Shown one piece after another: positions 1 through 9,716 of a DNA stretch of 64,000 nucleotides. Every line of letters starts with the position of its first letter. Positions within the stretch are counted from its first letter, which is position 1. The position numbers and the translations under genes were made by a program. The notes below the pieces were generated by a model. That model was not told the origin of the DNA. It searched no databases and saw nothing but the letters and a program-made list of their open reading frames with translations. The DNA comes from Nitrospira sp. BO4 (GTDB taxonomy: Bacteria; Nitrospirota; Nitrospiria; Nitrospirales; Nitrospiraceae), in contig JAMPUU010000012.1 in assembly GCA_030144965.1 (NCBI GenBank), positions 496,001-560,000 on the forward strand, given 5' to 3'.

Positions 1-1
1 C

Positions 2-832
2 CATGACTTTGACCGCGCTCTGGCCGATCTTGACCAGGTGTTGATCGTACAACCGGCCAATGCCCAGGCGTGGCTTACCAAAGCATCGATCCTCCAGGTA
101 CAGGCACGCTACGACGAGGCACGGCATGCCTGTCAACGGCTCGCACGGTTGGCGGTCTCCCATGTGCTGCTCGGATGCCTGGGGGATATCGCCGGACTGA
201 CGGGTCAATCAGCGAAGAGCTTGGAATTTCTCCGGGCAGTGCTGTGGGATTCAAGCCTCCTCGGTCGCGAGCGAATCTGGATTGCGACGATCCTGGCCGA
301 AATAGCCTCCCGCACCGGAGCGGCACAAGAAGCAGAGCGCTATTTCGCTGAAGCGTTCAAGGTCGGTATGAAAGACCAGTACTTGCTGAGCGCCTACGCG
401 GATTTTCTGCTGGACCAAGGCCGCCCTCAAAATGTGATTCCTCTTGTCCAACATGAGACGAGAGCTGATGGGTTACTCCTGCGCCTCGCGCTTGCGGAAC
501 AGGTGCTTGGGCTTCCCACGTTTCAAAGCCATGCGGCCGAACTGGCGGCCCGCTTCGCCGCCGCTCGGGAACGCGGAACGACTGCACATGTCCGGGAAGA
601 AGCGCGTTTTACATTGGCGTTGCTGCACGATGCCAAGCGAGCGCTGCCGTTGGCCCAAGCCAATTGGACTGTGCAGCGTGAACCGGCGGACGCCAGGATT
701 CTCCTGGAAAGCGCGCTCGCCGACAGGAACCGAACCGCGGCCCAGCCTGTGCTTGATTGGCTGATCACCAACCACGTGGAAGACCATCGACTGCGACAAC
801 TCGCCAAGCAGTTTGAGAAAGCGACATTTTGA
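2..832 (+). CDS. TPR-repeat protein, 3' part (5' end outside window)
   Basis: The reading frame is open from base 2, so the gene begins upstream of the window; 276 residues are visible. The visible part is helical and Ala/Leu-rich with degenerate tetratricopeptide repeats (for example a unit with LADLDQVLIVQPANAQAW and another with AERYFAEAFKVG), so it is probably a protein-protein interaction scaffold. No catalytic motif is visible. The stop codon overlaps the ATG of the next gene (TGATG), which points to translational coupling with the HupE-like membrane protein. The exact role is unknown. Confidence 0.8.
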   Translation, partial: HDFDRALADLDQVLIVQPANAQAWLTKASILQVQARYDEARHACQRLARLAVSHVLLGCLGDIAGLTGQSAKSLEFLRAVLWDSSLLGRERIWIATILAEIASRTGAAQEAERYFAEAFKVGMKDQYLLSAYADFLLDQGRPQNVIPLVQHETRADGLLLRLALAEQVLGLPTFQSHAAELAARFAAARERGTTAHVREEARFTLALLHDAKRALPLAQANWTVQREPADARILLESALADRNRTAAQPVLDWLITNHVEDHRLRQLAKQFEKATF

Positions 833-1953
833 TGCGGATCATCCTCGTTCTTGCGTGGCTGCTTCTGAGCCTTCCGGCTTGGGCGCATAAGCCCAGCGAC
901 AGCTATCTCTTATTGTCTGTCCAGACCGATCGCGTCGAAGGGCAGTGGGATATCGCCGTGCGCGATCTATCCGATGCGATCGGATTGGACGGCGACGGAA
1001 ACGGTCAACTCACCTGGGGAGAGGTTCGGAACAAGCATGGCGAGATCGGCGCCTACGCACTTTCTCATCTTGTCCTATCGGCCGACCAACAGCCTTGCAA
1101 GACTGAGTTGTTGGAGCAGCTCATCGATCATCACACCGACGGGGCCTATTCAGTTCTGCGTTTCCGTTCCGATTGCGGCAGACCCATCGAACGGCTTCAC
1201 GTCGAGTATCGGCTCCTGTTCGATATCGACGCACAGCATAAAGGACTCTTGCGTCTGACACAGGGCGGACACAACAGCACCGCCATTTTCAGCCGCGATT
1301 TATCGGTGCAGGAATTCTCCGTCGCTGAACAGTCACGTTGGATCGAGGGCATTCAGTTCATTCGCGAGGGCATCTGGCACATCTGGCTGGGGTTCGATCA
1401 TGTGTTGTTCTTGCTTGCCCTCTTGCTTCCCGCGGTGTTGATTCGAGTCGAAGATCGCTGGCAAGCGGCGGCTGACTTTTCATCGGTCTTGTGGAATGTC
1501 GTCGGCATCGTCACCGCTTTTACTGTTGCCCATTCCCTCACGCTGAGCCTGGCTGCGCTGGATGTCGTCCACTTACCATCCAGATTGGTGGAATCGACCA
1601 TCGCCGTCTCGGTTGTGCTCGCAGGACTCGGCAATCTCCATCCGCTGATGACACATCGCCGTCGGATCATTGCATTTGTATTCGGCCTTATTCATGGATT
1701 CGGATTCGCCGCGGTCCTCACGGATCTCGGACTGCCCCACCATTCATTATTGCTGAGTCTGGTCAGCTTCAATGTGGGGGTGGAGCTCGGTCAGCTCGTC
1801 ATCGTCGCTGCGTTCTTACCGCTGGCCTATCTGCTCCGCCGCTCCTGGTCATATCCGAGATTGGTGCTCACCGGCGGATCGTGGGCGGTGATTGCCATCG
1901 CGCTCGTCTGGTTCACCGAACGAGTTTTCGATCTCCAGCTGTTTCCCCTTTAG
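832..1953 (+). CDS. HupE/UreJ-like membrane protein with EF-hand-like loop
   Basis: A 373-residue protein with an N-terminal signal peptide (about residues 1-18), a periplasmic domain of about 150 residues and a C-terminal HupE/UreJ-type membrane domain from about residue 180. That domain begins with the typical WHIWLGFDHVLFLLALL and is followed by about six hydrophobic helices. HupE/UreJ proteins are nickel- or cobalt-related permease-like proteins, but this long form is uncharacterised. Residues 53-64 read DGDGNGQLTWGE, a canonical calcium EF-hand loop. I chose the ATG at 832, which overlaps the stop of the TPR gene; a TTG lies one codon upstream. The substrate is unknown. Confidence 0.8.
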   Translation: MRIILVLAWLLLSLPAWAHKPSDSYLLLSVQTDRVEGQWDIAVRDLSDAIGLDGDGNGQLTWGEVRNKHGEIGAYALSHLVLSADQQPCKTELLEQLIDHHTDGAYSVLRFRSDCGRPIERLHVEYRLLFDIDAQHKGLLRLTQGGHNSTAIFSRDLSVQEFSVAEQSRWIEGIQFIREGIWHIWLGFDHVLFLLALLLPAVLIRVEDRWQAAADFSSVLWNVVGIVTAFTVAHSLTLSLAALDVVHLPSRLVESTIAVSVVLAGLGNLHPLMTHRRRIIAFVFGLIHGFGFAAVLTDLGLPHHSLLLSLVSFNVGVELGQLVIVAAFLPLAYLLRRSWSYPRLVLTGGSWAVIAIALVWFTERVFDLQLFPL

Positions 1954-2271
1954 CCGGTTACTAAGACCCGCGGTCGTTATTCACTTCCCCACTTCAGTAG
2001 TACTGGCAACTCGATTCTTAATAAATGATGGAGCACCGACTCGCCAATAGACCCGCGCTTTAGGAAAGCTTCCTCATCGCTCTCTTCAAGCCTACTCAAC
2101 CTCATTCAGGCCAAGCCTATCCAATAGTTAGACGAGATCTCAATTTTGGCTGGGATAGGTCTGAGCGGAGTGGAGTGAGGTGGGCTTGAGCACAAGATGA
2201 GCACAATCGGCTGGGGTGAACCCCTTGGATGAGACAGTTTGGAATTACGCGTTGGCCGGGGAGTGTTTGGC
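1954..2271. other. intergenic, no gene recognised
   Basis: About 320 bases between the HupE-like gene and the convergent symporter gene. I see no RNA gene, no strong T-tract terminator and no ORF with a ribosome binding site. A weak inverted repeat (CCTATCC ... GGATAGG, about 2115-2160) is the only structure noticed. Confidence 0.5.
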
Positions 2272-3339
2272 TCATCCGTCTTCTTGAGCCCTCCTCTTCC
2301 TGTCGAGTGCTATGTGAATACTCCCGGCTACCACATGCTGCACCAAGTTATAAAAGATGATGGGAACCATGACGCGGGGGTAGGCGGCCAGCACGAGCGA
2401 GGCCAATACGAGGCCTGTTCCGTTGTTATTCATTCCCAGTCCATACATCAACGCAACGGTTTCTGACTCCTCCAATCCAAACCGACCGCTGAGCCAATAC
2501 CCGACGGCAAATGCCGTCAGACACAGACCTGTGGTAATGGCAAAGGTGACAGCGAGAAAATCCCAATCGTGTTCTGAAACTGCCTGAGGAAGGGAGACCG
2601 AGGCGTTTGAATAGTTCAATAGTAGCAACACCGCTGAATTCACGAGTTTGATGTACGGCATGATCGCCGCTAATGAGACTTCCGACGCGGTCATCCGAAT
2701 ACTGAGACCCAGGAGCGATGGAAGCACCACCCAGAGGCCCAGAAACCCTCCTGAGCCATAGGTAGAGACATTGTGTATGACAGTTTCATATTCCTCGGAG
2801 GCCATCTCGCCAAATACATAGAACGCCCACGGCGTGATAATAGGACTGAGCAGCGTTGAAAATAGGATCAACCCGAGACTTAGAGCCAGATTCCCATTCG
2901 AATTCTGCGTCCATGTCGACGAAGCGCCCGCAATGGGCATAGCTGCGACTAGCGCCAGGCCTACCAGAATGTGTTGCGCCTCCTCCGGGTTGTGCCACAA
3001 CTGCAAAACCAGGGTAATGCCAAAGATATAGGCGATCGGAATAAGGACGTTGGCGACCAACCCGGTCATCAAGAGCCATTTGTGATCAAAGAGTGCTTTC
3101 AGGTGAGCTGCTTTCAGCCCGAGCCCGGCATTGAACATGAGGATTGCAAGGAGAACCAAGAGAACCGAGATGGGGGTCCCCGTTCCGGAGAATGAAAGGG
3201 TGCCAAAAGAGATCTGTCTGATCGCAAGCCCGGGCCTGGGATAGACCGCAGCCAGCGCATAGACACCGAGGAGGAACCAGAGGAGGTGATGATGTACGAG
3301 CTGAGACAGGCCAAGAAATGTAAATTTCCGCGCTTCCAT
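2272..3339 (-). CDS. bile acid:sodium symporter (BASS) family transporter
   Basis: A 355-residue, very hydrophobic protein with about ten transmembrane segments. It has typical SBF/BASS stretches: FNAGLGLKAAHLKAL after the first helices, and YGLGMNNNGTGLVLASLV in the conserved substrate/sodium region near the C-terminus. Members import organic anions with sodium or move arsenite-like ions; the substrate cannot be told here. I prefer the ATG at 3339 because the only longer start is a TTG at 3369 with no Shine-Dalgarno. The gene is monocistronic and convergent with the HupE-like gene. Confidence 0.8.
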   Translation of the reverse strand: MEARKFTFLGLSQLVHHHLLWFLLGVYALAAVYPRPGLAIRQISFGTLSFSGTGTPISVLLVLLAILMFNAGLGLKAAHLKALFDHKWLLMTGLVANVLIPIAYIFGITLVLQLWHNPEEAQHILVGLALVAAMPIAGASSTWTQNSNGNLALSLGLILFSTLLSPIITPWAFYVFGEMASEEYETVIHNVSTYGSGGFLGLWVVLPSLLGLSIRMTASEVSLAAIMPYIKLVNSAVLLLLNYSNASVSLPQAVSEHDWDFLAVTFAITTGLCLTAFAVGYWLSGRFGLEESETVALMYGLGMNNNGTGLVLASLVLAAYPRVMVPIIFYNLVQHVVAGSIHIALDRKRRAQEDG

Positions 3340-3656
3340 CTCCTCATGCCCCTGACATCGAAGTTTCAATGAGGATGCCGATCATGGCAAGAGATATCGA
3401 AAAGAAGTTTTTTAGACTCAATTTTCAATCTGCAAGGGTGAATCCAAAAACCTCTGCTATGCCTGTCATCGTGAAAGCACTAAATATTGAGGCTGTGATG
3501 GTTTATAGAAGTGGCTCAAGAACAACTGATTTGGGACTATGCCAGATAATCTAAAGGAAGATCGAGCTGAAATAGCTACATAGCAAGTGCAGACTTTTCT
3601 CCAGGGTCAAGGGCCGGCGGCTGTTGGCTCGAGCGCGGTGGGAGGCGTCTTGCCGC
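3340..3656. other. intergenic, no gene recognised
   Basis: About 315 bases between two minus-strand genes. It is more AT-rich than its surroundings (about 3370-3590). Short ORFs exist, but none has a ribosome binding site or a recognisable protein. It probably contains the promoter of the symporter gene; I cannot place it with confidence. Confidence 0.45.
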
Positions 3657-4277
3657 TCATCGAGCCGGCGACCACCGGAAACGGAAATACATGAACCGCT
3701 GTTCGGATTCCCACGGCGTAAGATGTGTCTCTCGCCGAACCTCCTGCAGAGTGAACTCTGACCCCAACTCCATGATGAGGGTTTGCTCATCGTAGCGCAT
3801 GACAGCGAGGTCACTGCATTGTGGTGGCCCATCCACCGCAAAGGTGGCAACAATAACCGTGCCGCCCGGCTGCAAGGTGCGCCGCAATGCCGCAACGTAT
3901 CCGCGCCGATCTTCCGGAGCCATCAGAAAATGGAATACTGCCCGGTCGTGCCAGAGGCCAAAGCGATGCGGAGGCTCGAACGTGGTCACGTCAGTTTCAA
4001 ACCACTCCACATCAGCGGCTCGGGCCCCGAGGCGAGCGCGGGTCTGAGTCAGCACGACTCCGGACACATCGAGCACAGCGAGCTGGGTGTACCCGGCATC
4101 AAGCAGGCAGTCAATGAGTATGGATGCCCCACCGCCAACATCGATAACTCCGGCATCCTTGCGCAACCCTGACGCGGTGATGAGCGCCAGTGAAAGCTCA
4201 GGGCGGCGCTGATACCAGCTTACATCCTGCGCCCCCTTAGTCTGATAAACGTGGTTCCAGTGTTGTTGACGGTTCAT
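3657..4277 (-). CDS. class I SAM-dependent methyltransferase
   Basis: A 206-residue cytosolic protein. Residues 43-52 read VIDVGGGASI, the glycine-rich SAM-binding motif I, followed by an acidic residue at the end of strand 2 (AVLDVSG). Motif II/III is seen in LWHDRAVFHFL and in LRRTLQPGGTVIVATF. The opening MNRQQHWNHVYQTKG and WYQ are typical of small methyltransferases related to the thiopurine/tellurite type. The natural substrate is unknown. It is monocistronic; neighbours give no pathway. Confidence 0.85.
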   Translation of the reverse strand: MNRQQHWNHVYQTKGAQDVSWYQRRPELSLALITASGLRKDAGVIDVGGGASILIDCLLDAGYTQLAVLDVSGVVLTQTRARLGARAADVEWFETDVTTFEPPHRFGLWHDRAVFHFLMAPEDRRGYVAALRRTLQPGGTVIVATFAVDGPPQCSDLAVMRYDEQTLIMELGSEFTLQEVRRETHLTPWESEQRFMYFRFRWSPAR

Positions 4278-4417
4278 GTGCGTGCCAAAAGCGTTACTGT
4301 TTGAATCCTAAGAGACTGATCGATAGTCACAGAGAAATCAAGATGAAGGGTTGGGATTACCTGGAGGGATTATGGATGCTGCCTCAAGTGGCTCTGTAAG
4401 CTTCCTATTCGTAACGA

Positions 4418-4735
4418 TCATTGCTTCACATCGGGCTTTCCGAATAGTTTGCGCAGCTCATCTTTAGCCTCTTGGAGCTGCGCTGTTTGCTTGACGCTCA
4501 GGTTTGTCCCGGCTCGGTTGATGTAGAAATTGAGCATGGACATCGCTGATTGGAACGGCGTGCCTTTCCGGCGCGTGCTGCGCAGGGAGGAGCGTTTGAG
4601 TGAAGCGGCAATTTCTCGAGGATTCGACTTGGTGAAGACGCCTAGCTCCAAGTCCAAAGCATCGCTGCGCTTCATGACATCAGCCGACCACTTGCGGGGA
4701 TTTTTCGGACGCAGCTTCTTGGTTTTCTGAGCCAT
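4418..4735 (-). CDS. DUF3175 family protein
   Basis: A 105-residue, basic, soluble protein. The core KWSADVMKRSDALDLE, then PREIAASLKRS and SAMSMLNFYINRAG, is the hallmark of the DUF3175 family, whose function is unknown. I chose the ATG at 4735 (protein starts MAQKTKK) because residues encoded further upstream (to 4801) are not family-like. The N-terminus is Lys/Arg-rich, which would allow nucleic-acid contact, but that is only inference. Confidence 0.8.
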   Translation of the reverse strand: MAQKTKKLRPKNPRKWSADVMKRSDALDLELGVFTKSNPREIAASLKRSSLRSTRRKGTPFQSAMSMLNFYINRAGTNLSVKQTAQLQEAKDELRKLFGKPDVKQ

Positions 4736-4893
4736 CAGAATCTCCGTCCGACTCGCGACGGTGCAGCAGAACTTGCGAACAGCACATCGGCTAACTGCCA
4801 CGATATCCCCTGAGAGCCCGCAAGGGTACGGACGAATTCCCTAGCTGAGTTCCCGTTGTACCGATTTCTTGATGACAGAGACAAGCAGGACGA

Positions 4894-6306
4894 TTACTCG
4901 CCATGTATGGGAATGTACATGACGTTCCCTTGTCGATTCACGAGCAGGAGGGCGAGATCGGTAGGTTTCAGTGGATCGGCAAGACGCTGAAAGATCGCGA
5001 AGTTGTTGACAGGTTGCCGGTTGAGCTCCAACACGACATCGCCGGGTTGCAGTCCCGAGGTTTCGGCCAAGCTGCCCTCCTCGATGTCCGTCACAACCAC
5101 CCCGCTATTCACCGGTAAATCCATCTGTCGTGCCAGAGGAGGAGTCACGTCATCGAAGACCACTCCGGAGAGCGGATGGACCGTCGATACGGCGGCTGAG
5201 GCAGCCTGGCTTTTCTTTGCGCGTTCACGCGGCGCTTCCTGAATGACCAAATCGGCCTGATATTGCTTCCCGTCACGAATGAGATCCAAGCGATGCTTGC
5301 TGCCGATGGGTGATTGAGCCACCAGGTTCCGCAGCTGGCCGCTGTCCATAATGTCTCGCCCATCGAAGCGCACCACCACATCGCCTCGTTTCAGACCGGC
5401 TCGCTCGGCAGAGCCCTTGGAGTGCACATCGGTCACGATCGCGCCCTTGACATCCGGAAGGCGAAACAGTTTCCCAAGCGACGGGCTGACGTCTTGTGTC
5501 GAAGCTCCCAGAAATCCGCGCACTACACGGCCCGTCTTGATGAGGCTCTGCATGGCGGCACGGGCCATGTTACTAGGGATCGCAAACCCGACCCCCACGC
5601 TTCCACCGGTCGGACTCGCGATCGCCGTATTGATGCCGATCAGTTCGCCGTGGATGTTGACCAAGGCTCCGCCGGAATTCCCAGGGTTGATCGGCGCATC
5701 TGTTTGGATGAAATCTTCGAAGTCCGCCACTCCCACATCCGCGCGGCCGACCGCGCTCACGATGCCGAAGGTGACGGTACGGCTCAACCCCAGCGGGTTC
5801 CCGATGGCGAGCACGAAGTCGCCGACAGCGAGATGACTCGAGTCTCCCCAGACCGCCGATGGAAGATTCGAGGCTTGAATCTTGACGACCGCGACGTCGG
5901 TCTTCGGATCGGTCGCGACGACTTTTCCTTTATATTGACGCCGATCCGCCAGAATCACTTCCACATCGACGGCATCGGCCACCACATGGTTGTTCGTCAC
6001 GATGTACCCATCCGGCGAGACGATCACACCCGACCCCTGCCCATACTGCCGGCGGGTCGGAGGCTCTTTGAACAGCCCGAACGGCAACGCTTCATCGCTG
6101 AAGGCTTGGTCGCGCACCATGACGGTCGACGCGATGCTCACCACCGCCGGAATAACCTTACTGGCCGTGCCTTTGACTTGGCTCTGTAAGTCATGTCCGT
6201 TCGCCACAGGAATCTGTTGGGTGGCGGCAAGGCCCAAACCCGGAACCACCAGACTGACCAGAAATCCCCAGACGGCAAGCGGCATCACAAACCCACTGTT
6301 TCTCAC
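4894..6306 (-). CDS. degP: DegP/HtrA-type periplasmic serine protease with two PDZ domains
   Basis: A 470-residue protein. It has an N-terminal signal segment (MPLAVWGFLVSLVVPGLGLAA), then a trypsin-like domain with the full catalytic triad: His near residue 106 (TNNHVVADA), Asp near 137 (KTDVAVVKI) and Ser near 209 (NPGNSGGAL). Two PDZ domains follow, near residues 260-345 and 380-470. This is the normal layout of DegP/DegQ proteases and chaperones of the periplasm. I chose GTG at 6306 because AGAGG lies about 7 bases upstream and the signal peptide starts there; the frame stays open to 6450. The gene is divergent from the secreted protein gene at 6617. Confidence 0.93.
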   Translation of the reverse strand: MRNSGFVMPLAVWGFLVSLVVPGLGLAATQQIPVANGHDLQSQVKGTASKVIPAVVSIASTVMVRDQAFSDEALPFGLFKEPPTRRQYGQGSGVIVSPDGYIVTNNHVVADAVDVEVILADRRQYKGKVVATDPKTDVAVVKIQASNLPSAVWGDSSHLAVGDFVLAIGNPLGLSRTVTFGIVSAVGRADVGVADFEDFIQTDAPINPGNSGGALVNIHGELIGINTAIASPTGGSVGVGFAIPSNMARAAMQSLIKTGRVVRGFLGASTQDVSPSLGKLFRLPDVKGAIVTDVHSKGSAERAGLKRGDVVVRFDGRDIMDSGQLRNLVAQSPIGSKHRLDLIRDGKQYQADLVIQEAPRERAKKSQAASAAVSTVHPLSGVVFDDVTPPLARQMDLPVNSGVVVTDIEEGSLAETSGLQPGDVVLELNRQPVNNFAIFQRLADPLKPTDLALLLVNRQGNVMYIPIHGE

Positions 6307-6545
6307 CAAAGTGCCTCTCTTGTTCGGGCGTGTGTTCTGAGCTTTTGGAGATGCCCTGCGCCAGCCTATCATGCAGACCATGCCCGCGCATTCATATTCG
6401 ATATGACATCTTGCAGATGAATGCCTTCTCGCCGACGCATGGTATGCCACCCCACTGACAAGATAGTACCCAGCGTCAGGCAGCCTGTAAATACTGCGCG
6501 AGTCTTTGCGCTAACAGCAGCCGTTTCGACATTGCCAGGTGTCAC

Positions 6546-6574
6546 TTGGACGGTTGTGTTACGATGATTACAGT
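6546..6574 (+). promoter_or_regulatory. predicted sigma70-like promoter for the 6617 gene
   Basis: TTGGAC (6546-6551) and TACAGT (6569-6574) are separated by 17 bases in the divergent interval between degP and the secreted protein gene, 43 bases before its ATG. The rest of this 310-base interval (6307-6616) holds no gene. The prediction comes from sequence only. Confidence 0.35.
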
Positions 6575-6616
6575 CTCTAGTTCTCTTTAGAATTGCTGTT
6601 CCCCACGAGGTACACA

Positions 6617-7357
6617 ATGACACGTCTCGCCGCGAACTTCATGACCCTCACTCTGCTGATAGCAGCGTCAGGAATTCTTGTCTCACCTGGGCATACCGAA
6701 GAAGGCAAATTCGGAACCCCGAAGGGGGATGAAGGCACCAGGATTTTCAAAGCCATGGAGCACCCTCATTATACGGGGGAGTTTCGCATCAAAGGCGATC
6801 GGGCGACCCTCATCGGAAGCATGAACGATACTGCGCCGTGGGACCATCTCGATTATGCAGGCAAGCATCTGAATCCTGTGAAAGGGACGATCGAGATCGA
6901 GGTAAACGAACACACCAACACAGGTCGGGTGGTGGCCGAATTCGTCGAAGGCAGTGATCGATATCGCATCGTCTTTGATCGATTTGCCGCGAGAGCACCG
7001 TTTCAGGATGGAGGCATTGCTACCCGAATCTACGAACATGGGGATTCGAACCATGGCGATCCGTTATACCCGAAAACCTGGTTGTACTTGGGAGGATGGG
7101 GCACGGGGACGATGTATAAGAACGATCAAGTGCTCTACCAGGACTATGACGCGCACTTCATGGTGATGGAACGCTCTCGCGATCCCAAGACCCATGAAGT
7201 CCGATACCCGATCAAGCGGACCTTACCCGGCGGCGAAACCGATCCTGCTGGGATGGAGATCGACCTCTGGGTGCGGTCTAAAGAGCAAAACACGAATAAT
7301 TTTCCTCCCTTCGAGACCTTTGTCCATCTCTGCTGGGAAGAAGTGACTTGGCGATAA
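6617..7357 (+). CDS. secreted protein of unknown function
   Basis: A 246-residue protein with a signal peptide (about residues 1-26, ending near SPGHTEEG). The mature part is rich in Asp, His, Trp and Tyr, with phrases such as ATLIGSMNDTAPWDHLDY and YPKTWLYLGGWGTGTMY, suggesting a beta-rich extracytoplasmic fold. I recognise no family or catalytic motif. CGAGG lies six bases before the chosen ATG. It ends three bases before the next gene, so the two are probably co-transcribed and may work together. Confidence 0.65.
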   Translation: MTRLAANFMTLTLLIAASGILVSPGHTEEGKFGTPKGDEGTRIFKAMEHPHYTGEFRIKGDRATLIGSMNDTAPWDHLDYAGKHLNPVKGTIEIEVNEHTNTGRVVAEFVEGSDRYRIVFDRFAARAPFQDGGIATRIYEHGDSNHGDPLYPKTWLYLGGWGTGTMYKNDQVLYQDYDAHFMVMERSRDPKTHEVRYPIKRTLPGGETDPAGMEIDLWVRSKEQNTNNFPPFETFVHLCWEEVTWR

Positions 7358-7360
7358 GCC

Positions 7361-8026
7361 GTGAGCATATCTCTCCAACGCCTTCTCTTGCTTTCCATCC
7401 TGATGATAGCCGTCCCGGCGATTGGGTCGCCGCCTGATGACCCAACGCGTCTGTGGACATTTGACAACGATCCACCGCAAGCACTTCCCACTGAGTTTCA
7501 GGTAGGTACCTTGTTTGATGGAAGACCCGCCGGTGAGTGGAAGGTCCTTGAAACTGATCGCGCTCCAAGTCCCTCTCACGTCCTGGCTCAACTTATGGGA
7601 AAGGGCGCAGAGCACGCGTATAAAACGGTGCTCCTCAATGGGATCGCGGCATCCGACATCGACCTGGCAGTCTCGTTCTTGCCGATTTCCGGCAAAGCCG
7701 ATATGGGAGGCGGACTGATCTGGCGGGCCACCGATGATCGCAACTACTACCTGACGAGAGCGAATCCACTAGAGCAAAATATTCGCGTCTATCGGGTCGT
7801 CAAGGGTGTCAGGCATGTGCTCAGGAACTTCGATCAGATCATTGACATCCGACAGTGGCATTCGCTTCGCGTCGTCACGAAAGGATGCCAGGTCCAAGTG
7901 TTCTTCGATGAGAAGCCGGTCTTTGATCTGTGTGATCAGACGTTCACCTCCGGCCATATCGGACTCTGGACGAAATCCGATGCCATCACCTATTTCGACG
8001 ATCTTAAACTCCAGATTGTGCGCTGA
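7361..8026 (+). CDS. secreted jelly-roll (DUF1080/LamG-like) protein
   Basis: A 221-residue protein starting at GTG, with a signal peptide (about residues 1-22). The mature region has the pattern of a concanavalin-like jelly roll: DLAVSFLPISG, GGGLIWRATDDRNYYLTRAN, WHSLRVVTKG, and the ending HIGLWTKSDAITYFDDL. Such modules are found in DUF1080/3-keto-disaccharide-hydrolase and LamG-type proteins and usually bind or process sugars. No catalytic residue can be named. It lies three bases after the previous secreted protein gene in the same operon. Confidence 0.7.
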   Translation: MSISLQRLLLLSILMIAVPAIGSPPDDPTRLWTFDNDPPQALPTEFQVGTLFDGRPAGEWKVLETDRAPSPSHVLAQLMGKGAEHAYKTVLLNGIAASDIDLAVSFLPISGKADMGGGLIWRATDDRNYYLTRANPLEQNIRVYRVVKGVRHVLRNFDQIIDIRQWHSLRVVTKGCQVQVFFDEKPVFDLCDQTFTSGHIGLWTKSDAITYFDDLKLQIVR

Positions 8027-8063
8027 GCATGCCCATGTGGGTAACGGCCAGGAGAGATCGCTT

Positions 8064-8399
8064 TTAGACAGTCGTACGAGGGGCATACATGATGACGGCC
8101 ATGCCCACAAAACACACGATGCCTCCAATAATGTCGAATCGGTCCGGACGAGCGCCGTCGACGGCCCAACCCCAGAGTAAGGACAACAAGATAAACATTC
8201 CACCGTATGCCGCGTAGACTCGTCCGAAGTGTGCCGGCTGTAAGGTTGGAATCACGCCATATAGAATCAGAATGGCAGCGCCCGCCGCGCCGTAGCTCCA
8301 ATGCTTGCCCTCTCTCATCGCGAGCCAGACCAAGTATCCGCCGCCGATCTCACACAAGCCGGCGAGCACAAACAGTCCTAACGAACTAAAAACGGACAT
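8064..8399 (-). CDS. ynfA: YnfA/UPF0060 family small membrane protein
   Basis: A 111-residue protein with four predicted membrane helices. Its motifs ([59 protein letters not shown]) are those of YnfA, a small-multidrug-resistance-like family. AAGGA lies eight bases before the ATG at 8399. It is the last gene of a minus-strand run that starts with the czc leader protein, 56 bases after the MFS gene. Its substrate in this organism is unknown. Confidence 0.9.
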   Translation of the reverse strand: MSVFSSLGLFVLAGLCEIGGGYLVWLAMREGKHWSYGAAGAAILILYGVIPTLQPAHFGRVYAAYGGMFILLSLLWGWAVDGARPDRFDIIGGIVCFVGMAVIMYAPRTTV

Positions 8400-8455
8400 T
8401 CTTGCATCCTTTCCGAGTGGCCTGACACTCACGATGGCTTTTATTGCAGGACCAT

Positions 8456-9652
8456 TCAGGCACGTGACGACCGGCCCTCCTTAAAGGCCACCAGCGCGAT
8501 TGCACAAACACCAAACGTCGCCCCCACATAGAATGTGAACGGCGCGCCGAATTGTTCCCACATGATGCCCGCGAGCGCGCTTGCGGCGAGCAGAGCCACC
8601 CCGCAGGCCAGATTGAAGAAGCCGTATGCGGTCCCGCGTAGATCCGCGGGTGAGGCACCGGCAATCATAGCGGCGAGCAACCCTTGCGTCATCCCCATAT
8701 GTACACCCCACAAGACAACGCCCACCAGCACCACACCCCAGTGATTGTTGACGGCTAATACCACATCGGCGGCTATCAGAACGATCAGGCCTAATACCAG
8801 CAGCTTCGTATGGCTCATCGTATCGGAGAGCTTGCCAAACGGATACGCCGATAATGCATAGATCAGATTCATTGCGACCATGATCAAAGGAACGAGAGCG
8901 ATGGGCATTCCCCCTTGCTGGGCGCGGAGGACAAGAAAGGCCTCACTGAAGCGAGCCAGCGTGAACACTGATCCGATTCCCATCACCCACCAATAGGCGG
9001 AGTCGAGCCGCCGGAGATTATCCCTTCGAATCGGGTTGGTCCTTGTCTCGGTTTGACGGCATGCAGGCTCCTGAACCCCGAAAGCCAGGAGTACCACGGC
9101 CATCACGCCTGGGATAACGGCCACCCAGAAGACTGCCCGAAAGTCATTGGCCCAAAGAAGCATCAATCCGACGGCCACCAATGGGCCAACGAACGCGCCG
9201 ACAGTATCCAGCGACTGCCGCAAACCGAACGCTGCGCCTCGGAGGTGCGGCGGTGCGATGTCCGCCACCAATGCATCGCGCGGTGCCCCCCGCACTCCCT
9301 TTCCGACTCGATCCAGCAATCGTGCGGTTAATACCATGCCCACCCCCGGAGCGAGCGCAAAGAGGGGTTTCGTGATTGCGGACAAGGCATAGCCAAACAC
9401 GGCCAGTGCCTTACGTTTTCCAAGATAGTCGCTCAGCGTACCGGAAAATACTTTGACGACCAGAGCAAGAGATTCGGCTAATCCTTCGACAAGACCGACA
9501 GCAATGGTGCTTGCGCCAAGGGTTGTGACCATGAACAACGGCAACAGGCTATGAATCATTTCCGATGAGATGTCCATCAGCATGCTGACGAAGCCCAGCG
9601 CCCAGACACCGGATGGGATGTGACTTTGTGGACGGTTCATCTGTGACTGCAT
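8456..9652 (-). CDS. MFS transporter
   Basis: A 398-residue, 12-helix major facilitator. The cytoplasmic loop 2-3 shows the MFS signature in degenerate form ([19 protein letters not shown]), and [21 protein letters not shown] is typical of a drug/metal-efflux-like MFS clade. It lies 64 bases after the czcA stop and on the same strand, so it may belong to the metal-efflux transcript. An internal ATG at 9640 is an alternative start. The substrate is not evident. Confidence 0.88.
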   Translation of the reverse strand: MQSQMNRPQSHIPSGVWALGFVSMLMDISSEMIHSLLPLFMVTTLGASTIAVGLVEGLAESLALVVKVFSGTLSDYLGKRKALAVFGYALSAITKPLFALAPGVGMVLTARLLDRVGKGVRGAPRDALVADIAPPHLRGAAFGLRQSLDTVGAFVGPLVAVGLMLLWANDFRAVFWVAVIPGVMAVVLLAFGVQEPACRQTETRTNPIRRDNLRRLDSAYWWVMGIGSVFTLARFSEAFLVLRAQQGGMPIALVPLIMVAMNLIYALSAYPFGKLSDTMSHTKLLVLGLIVLIAADVVLAVNNHWGVVLVGVVLWGVHMGMTQGLLAAMIAGASPADLRGTAYGFFNLACGVALLAASALAGIMWEQFGAPFTFYVGATFGVCAIALVAFKEGRSSRA

Positions 9653-9716
9653 CCAAGTTGAAGACCCGAACGGAGAAGCCGAACAAACATCATGCCCGTA
9701 ACCATTCCGGAACCTT

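Noticed and set aside
5314-6189. 291-codon plus-strand frame opposite degP
   Set aside because: Antisense to the protease with catalytic motifs intact; the translation has no recognisable domain and is typical of a shadow frame.
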